In this document: in pieces, positions 43,426 to 47,625 of the stretch
Numbering within the stretch: the first letter of the stretch is position 1
Layout of the letters: every line of letters begins with the position of its first letter
Origin: CAINVV01 sp037140615
Lineage (GTDB): Bacteria; Bacteroidota; Bacteroidia; Bacteroidales; Prolixibacteraceae
Length of the DNA stretch: 47,625 nt
Reading direction: 5' to 3'
Assembly (NCBI GenBank): GCA_037140615.1
Contig: JBAXED010000019.1
Location: 1-47,625 of the forward strand
Program-made: the position numbers and the translations under genes
Notes under the pieces: model-generated
What the model was told of the DNA's origin: nothing
The model's input: the letters and a program-made list of their open reading frames with translations, nothing else
Databases searched by the model: none

Positions 43426-44952
43426 TAATGGAATATTTCCGTGCTTTTTCAGCGGATTGGTTTTGTGTTTGTTTTGGGTCATCTCCAGGGCCTGTATCAG
43501 TTTGGCGCGTGTGTGACGCGGATAGATTACCTCGTCGATGTAGCCAAGTTCGGCGGCTTTGTATGGATTGGAAAACGTATCACGGTAGTTTTCGACGGCT
43601 GCAGCTCTTTGTTCAGGATCCAATTTATCCTTGTTGATGATACGAACGGCACCATCGGCGCCCATCACGGCAATTTCGGCAGATGGGTAGGCATAGTTGA
43701 TATCTCCACCGATGTGCTTACTGCTCATGACGTCGTAGGCACCACCATAGGCTTTGCGGGTAATCATGGTAATTTTCGGAACGGTGGCTTCAGCGAATGC
43801 ATAAAGCAACTTGGCTCCGTGGCGGATAATTCCTCCAAACTCCTGAACCGTACCGGGTAAGAATCCGGGAACATCCACGAAAGTGATCAACGGGATGTTG
43901 AAGGCATCGCAGAACCGGACAAACCGTGCTGCTTTTACCGAAGAGTTGATATCTAGTACTCCAGCCAGATAAGCCGGCTGATTTGCCACAATACCCACGC
44001 TTCGACCGCCCAAGCGGGCAAAACCTACCAGGATATTTGGAGCATAGGCAGGTTGTATCTCGAAGAAATTCTTGTTATCGACCACTTTGGTGATCAGCTC
44101 ATGCATGTCGTATGGTTTGTTCGGATCGGCTGGAATAAGCTGATCCAGCTCCGGCTCTTCGCGGTTGCTTTCGTCAAGTGTCGCAACAAATGGTGGATCT
44201 TCCATGTTGTTGGAAGGAAGATAGCTGAAAAGCTCGCGAATCATCAGCATGGCTTGTTCGTCGTCGTCGGCTGTAAGGTGCGTGACACCACTTTTGCTTC
44301 CATGGGTAACAGAACCGCCCAGTTCCTCTTTGGTGACCTCTTCATGTGTGACTTCTTTGACCACATCCGGACCGGTAACGAACATATAACTTGACTCCTT
44401 TACCATGATGATAAAGTCGGTGATTGCCGGAGAATAGACTGCTCCACCAGCGCAAGGACCCAAAATGGCTGAGATCTGCGGTATTACTCCTGAACTCATC
44501 ACATTGCGGTAGAAGATATCGGCATAACCTGCCAGACTTTGGACGCCTTCCTGGATACGTGCGCCACCTGAATCATTTAGTCCGATGACAGGAGCCCCCA
44601 TATTCATTGCCAAATCCATGATTTTGATAATTTTATCCGCATTGGTACGGCTCATGGTGCCTCCAAAAACAGTAAAGTCCTGTGCAAAAAGATAAACCAG
44701 TCGACCGTCAATTTTCCCATATCCGGTTACGACACCATCACCGGAGATGATCGATTTTTCCATGCCGAAGTCGTGGGTTCTGTGAACCACGAACTTGTCG
44801 AATTCTACAAACGAATCATGGTCTACCAAATCGAGCAGACGCTCTCTTGCAGTCTTTCTTCCTGCCGCATGTTGCTTGTCGATGCGATCTTGTCCGCCTC
44901 CCAATTCCGCTTCTCGATTTCTCTTTTCCAGCTCTTCAAATTTGTCTATCAT
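43423..44952 (-). CDS. pccB: Acyl-CoA carboxylase, carboxyltransferase subunit (probably propionyl-CoA)
   Basis: It transfers CO2 from biotin to an acyl-CoA. The 509-residue protein has both crotonase-like halves, with GLNDSGGARIQEGV (about 124-137), ILGPCAGGAVYSPA (163-176) and RKAYGGAYDVMSSKH (399-413). Asp407 sits at the position where, as I recall, propionyl-CoA enzymes have Asp and acetyl-CoA enzymes a hydrophobic residue. Genes for the carrier and biotin carboxylase precede it, and no membrane decarboxylase subunit is nearby, which favours an ATP-driven carboxylase over a sodium-pumping decarboxylase (mmdA). Confidence 0.88.
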   Translation of the reverse strand: MIDKFEELEKRNREAELGGGQDRIDKQHAAGRKTARERLLDLVDHDSFVEFDKFVVHRTHDFGMEKSIISGDGVVTGYGKIDGRLVYLFAQDFTVFGGTMSRTNADKIIKIMDLAMNMGAPVIGLNDSGGARIQEGVQSLAGYADIFYRNVMSSGVIPQISAILGPCAGGAVYSPAITDFIIMVKESSYMFVTGPDVVKEVTHEEVTKEELGGSVTHGSKSGVTHLTADDDEQAMLMIRELFSYLPSNNMEDPPFVATLDESNREEPELDQLIPADPNKPYDMHELITKVVDNKNFFEIQPAYAPNILVGFARLGGRSVGIVANQPAYLAGVLDINSSVKAARFVRFCDAFNIPLITFVDVPGFLPGTVQEFGGIIRHGAKLLYAFAEATVPKITMITRKAYGGAYDVMSSKHIGGDINYAYPSAEIAVMGADGAVRIINKDKLDPEQRAAAVENYRDTFSNPYKAAELGYIDEVIYPRHTRAKLIQALEMTQNKHKTNPLKKHGNIPL

Positions 44953-44966
44953 ACTTGCTCAATTAA

Positions 44967-45494
44967 TCATTTTTTCTTTACGTCTTTTCCAATCACGATC
45001 AAAAGCTGATTCCCATCAACAGTGTCGCCCTCCTTGATGGCTACCTTAGAGATCACTCCATCGCAACCGGCTTTGTATTCGCTCTCCATTTTCATGGCTG
45101 AAAGAATTACCAGTGTCTGACCTTTTTCGACATGATCGCCTTTCTGAACCAAAACTTTTACCACCTTCCCGGGCATCGGTGATTTGATGGTATCCGTATT
45201 TCCGTCGCCATCTTTCTTTTTACGTTTTTGCATGTAACGCGCTTCAGCATCGTTGACACTGACATCGAAGTTGTGATGAAAAGTGTTGACCCTGTATACT
45301 TTTGGATCGTCGGTGGGAATTACTTCTATGTTGTGCGATTTTCCTTCGCAAAGGATAGAATACTCTTCGCCACTCACCTTGTCGATGTCAACTTCGTAGA
45401 TTTTATTATCGACCGAAATAGTTACAAGACTGCCCCTGCGTCGGATCTCCTTGACAATGGCACTTCGGTCATTTACTTTTAGTTCAAGCTGCAT
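44967..45494 (-). CDS. Biotin carboxyl carrier subunit
   Basis: The 175-residue carrier has a C-terminal biotinyl domain (about 103-170) with the motif SAMKMES, in which Lys135 is the biotin site, and the usual PMPGKVVKV opening. The first 90 residues form a separate beta-rich part (LKVNDRSAIVKEIRRRGS), probably binding the partner subunits. It is 14 bases before the carboxyltransferase gene. Confidence 0.93.
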   Translation of the reverse strand: MQLELKVNDRSAIVKEIRRRGSLVTISVDNKIYEVDIDKVSGEEYSILCEGKSHNIEVIPTDDPKVYRVNTFHHNFDVSVNDAEARYMQKRKKKDGDGNTDTIKSPMPGKVVKVLVQKGDHVEKGQTLVILSAMKMESEYKAGCDGVISKVAIKEGDTVDGNQLLIVIGKDVKKK

Positions 45495-45541
45495 AGTTCT
45501 GTATAAGAAATTGTCATATTATTTCGATTTATCTCCTCCCA

Positions 45542-45620
45542 ACCACTGATTACACGGATCTAATTGCCGATTGCGCAAATTAACCCCACCCTACCACGGA
45601 TTGCACTGATTACACGAATT
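45542..45620 (+). repeat. CACGGATT/CACTGATTACACG interspersed repeat
   Basis: ACCACTGATTACACGGAT (45542-45559) and a second copy at 45593-45620 with CACGGATTGCACTGATTACA. Similar short phrases occur between genes in many bacteria. It lies inside the carboxylase operon. Confidence 0.6.
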
Positions 45621-45637
45621 AAAGAAGAAATTAATTC

Positions 45638-45726
45638 CCTGCTTCTCTCTTCCTTCTTCAACCACTCGCCCTGTCACCCCCTCTCCAAGTCGCCCAGTCA
45701 TTTCCTCCCGTTTCCCTCTTCTTTCT
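45638..45726 (-). repeat. Purine-rich repeat family A, copy A2
   Basis: On the minus strand, the transcribed strand of this operon, it reads as the purine-rich unit. The 24-base core at 45645-45668 is identical to the reverse complement of 47561-47584. It ends at the stop codon of the biotin carboxylase gene. Confidence 0.85.
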
Positions 45727-47265
45727 TCAGAGCCTCTGCATTCCGGCTCGCCGTCCTCTGTGCTTCCACCCTTTGACACCGAGCACTCTTTCGTGAGGGA
45801 TAACTTGTTTGACTTTTTGAAGCCTGCTTGCATGTTCAATAAAAGAAGCGATCAGAGCAATGTCCTCACAATGATTGTCGCATTTGATTTTACTATTGAG
45901 AAACTCCTCATTCTTCTCAATGAAATGAGTGTTATAGGTTCCGTTTCTAAAGTCCGGAGTCTCCATGATCTTCACCAGGTATTTGATGGAGGTTTTTACC
46001 CCTGAAATTTTGTATTCAAACAAGGCGCGCCTCATCCGTTCGATAACCTCCTCGCGTGTTCGTCCCCAAATAATCAGCTTACTGATCATCGGATCGTAAT
46101 AGATTGGAATGGTATAACCTTCGTGGATGTATCCATCACAACGAACGCCTAGTCCCATGGGTTCTGTGATGTGGGTGATCCTCCCGGGATTGGGCATAAA
46201 ATTATTATCGGTATCTTCTGCATAAATCCGGCATTCCATGGAGTGGCCGTTCATTTTCAAGTCATTCTGCTTGAAAGGAAGAGGATGCCCTTCTGCCACA
46301 CGTATCTGCTCCCTGACAAGGTCTACACCGACAACCCTTTCAGTGATCGGATGTTCCACTTGCAAACGGGTATTCATCTCCAGAAAATAGAAATTTAGCT
46401 GATCATCAACAATAAACTCAATCGTACCAGCACCTTCATAATTGGCTGCTTTTGCAGCAGCAACGGCACACTCACCCATCTTTTCCCTAACTTCAGGAGT
46501 CATTATTGGTGATGGAGTCTCCTCGATCACCTTCTGGTGACGACGCTGTACCGAACATTCTCTTTCAAAAAGGTGGACAGCATTACCATAACTGTCGGCC
46601 AATACCTGAAATTCGATGTGATGGGGTGATTCGATATATTTTTCAATGTAAAGCCTATCATCTCCAAAGGCTGTTTTGGCTTCAGATTTTGCACTCCTGA
46701 TGGCTGCCTTGATTTCTTCTTCTTTCCGCACCAGTCTCATTCCTTTTCCCCCTCCGCCTGCAGAAGCTTTGATCATCACTGGCAACCCGATTCCTTTAAT
46801 GATCCGAATGGCTTCATCTTCATCGACAATCTTCTCGGTTGTTCCGGGAACTACAGGAACCCCTGCGGCAATCATCCTTTTTCTGGCGCTGATTTTGTCG
46901 CCCATGGCTTCGATAGACTCTGCTGAAGGACCAATAAACTTCACTCCTACCTCTTTACACTTGCGGGCAAACTGTGAATTTTCGGAGAGAAACCCGTAGC
47001 CGGGATGGATCGCATCTGCTCCGGATTTAAGAGCTACATCCAAAATTTTGTCCATCCTCAGGTAGCTTTCTGACGAGGCACTTGGACCAATGTGGTACGC
47101 TTCAGTCGCATATCGGACGTGCAATGATGAACGATCGGCATCACTGTAAACAGCCACTGTTTCGATTCCCAACTCGCGGCAAGAACGCATAATTCTCACT
47201 GCAATTTCACCTCGATTGGCAATCAATATTTTTTTAATGGTGATCGGATTGTATGTTTTTCCCAT
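45727..47265 (-). CDS. accC: Biotin carboxylase subunit
   Basis: It carboxylates biotin on the carrier protein using ATP and bicarbonate. The 512-residue protein has KKILIANRGEIAVRI (11-25), the ATP-grasp loop SAGGGGKGM (168-176), and EMNTRLQVEHP (296-306) with the catalytic Glu and Arg. The C terminus ends in WKHRGRRAGMQRL, directly before the repeat at 45638-45726. A gap of 232 bases with repeats separates it from the carrier gene, yet orientation and function indicate one operon. In this context it serves a propionyl-CoA-type carboxylase; pccA is an equal name. Confidence 0.93.
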   Translation of the reverse strand: MGKTYNPITIKKILIANRGEIAVRIMRSCRELGIETVAVYSDADRSSLHVRYATEAYHIGPSASSESYLRMDKILDVALKSGADAIHPGYGFLSENSQFARKCKEVGVKFIGPSAESIEAMGDKISARKRMIAAGVPVVPGTTEKIVDEDEAIRIIKGIGLPVMIKASAGGGGKGMRLVRKEEEIKAAIRSAKSEAKTAFGDDRLYIEKYIESPHHIEFQVLADSYGNAVHLFERECSVQRRHQKVIEETPSPIMTPEVREKMGECAVAAAKAANYEGAGTIEFIVDDQLNFYFLEMNTRLQVEHPITERVVGVDLVREQIRVAEGHPLPFKQNDLKMNGHSMECRIYAEDTDNNFMPNPGRITHITEPMGLGVRCDGYIHEGYTIPIYYDPMISKLIIWGRTREEVIERMRRALFEYKISGVKTSIKYLVKIMETPDFRNGTYNTHFIEKNEEFLNSKIKCDNHCEDIALIASFIEHASRLQKVKQVIPHERVLGVKGWKHRGRRAGMQRL

Positions 47266-47625
47266 CTATTTATGCTTGAAAAATTTTTGCGGGGTAAAAA
47301 TATCTATTTATACAGATGTATAAAGTGAAGTCAATTTTGAAAACTACCTTTTACGCCTTTTTGTACGGAAAAATGAAATTTTCGGTACAGTTTTTACACT
47401 TTTTGGACTGAGATGATTAAAAATTCGGTGAAAAAATGGAAGAAAGAAGAGTGGAGGAAGAACTGGGGGACTTGGAGACGGGGGGACGGAACGAGTGGTT
47501 GAGGAAGGAAGAGAGAAACGGAGAAGAAGGACAGGGAGACTTGGAGACAGGGAGACGGGGCGAGTGGTTGAAGAAGGAAGAGAGAAGAGAGACGAGAGAC
47601 GAGGGAAGAGTGAAACGGAGAAACA
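47266..47625. other. Intergenic region at the right edge
   Basis: The first 170 bases are AT-rich and should hold the carboxylase promoter, but I see no exact TAnnTTTG. From about 47441 to the window end the sequence is purine-rich repeat. No gene is supported. Confidence 0.6.
47441..47625 (+). repeat. Purine-rich repeat family A, copies A3 and A4
   Basis: Two tandem long units, with cores at 47492-47514 and 47561-47584. Each has GACTTGGAGAC, then CGAGTGGTTGA and GGAAGAGAG. The array continues past the window edge. Confidence 0.85.

Noticed and set aside
47266..47440. Search for a riboswitch or tRNA upstream of the carboxylase operon
   Set aside because: No conserved core, cloverleaf or strong stem was visible; I saw none elsewhere in the window either.

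Overview
The window is a chromosomal segment from a member of the Bacteroidota, most likely Bacteroidales or Marinilabiliales. The evidence is a complete type IX secretion/gliding core (porP/sprF-like, gldK, gldL, gldM, gldN), an RprX/RprY-type two-component pair, the DUF6452-DUF6048 pair, a DUF4270 lipoprotein, a three-gene type-B succinate dehydrogenase/fumarate reductase operon, A/T-rich leaders without strong Shine-Dalgarno sequences, and several promoter elements of the Bacteroidota form TAnnTTTG. I see no phage, integrase, transposase, CRISPR array, rRNA or tRNA. It reads as a conserved housekeeping region with unusually repeat-rich intergenic gaps.

Layout: (1) 75-2340, acpP-fabF-rnc. 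(2) 2404-4622, sensor kinase and response regulator (rprX, rprY), convergent with lepA. (3) 6722-13187, a membrane metallophosphoesterase, the divergent DUF6452/DUF6048 pair, a second (lipoprotein) metallophosphoesterase, an LtaS-like phosphoglycerol transferase and an unknown 241-residue protein. (4) 13339-16768, sdhCAB. (5) 17076-21998, an orphan TonB-dependent receptor and topA. (6) 22148-29190, an arginase-fold protein with altered metal ligands, then porP, gldK, gldL, gldM, gldN. (7) 29216-31803, panC-panD-radA on the minus strand, divergent from (8) 32050-36454, a truncated glycogen-synthase-like protein, DUF4270, an Ig-like lipoprotein and a 93-residue protein. (9) 36492-40287, two S41 proteases around a dCMP deaminase. 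(10) 40675-43391, an ECF sigma factor, an anti-sigma-like membrane protein and a probable outer-membrane protein. (11) 43423-47265, the three subunits of a biotin-dependent acyl-CoA carboxylase, probably for propionyl-CoA.

How genes work together: sdhCAB and the carboxylase fit succinate/propionate metabolism. The Gld block builds the outer-membrane ring and the motor of type IX secretion. The ECF cluster looks like a self-contained envelope-stress circuit, because the same bipartite promoter (TGTAAC then CGTCTTA) lies before the sigma gene and again directly after the anti-sigma stop codon, before the outer-membrane protein.

The most distinctive non-coding signals are: perfect or near-perfect palindromic terminators that bridge the stop codons of convergent genes; a dispersed purine-rich repeat family (at least six places) with an identical 24-base core in two copies; a REP-like palindrome in two copies with a compensatory base-pair change; and 14-base tandem repeats that form the leader of the deaminase gene. 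No single locus here is clearly an undescribed defence or mobile system. The best candidates for new biology are the repeat families, the arginase-like pseudoenzyme in the secretion operon, and the conserved-looking unit of truncated glycosyltransferase, DUF4270, Ig-like protein and small protein beside pantothenate genes.
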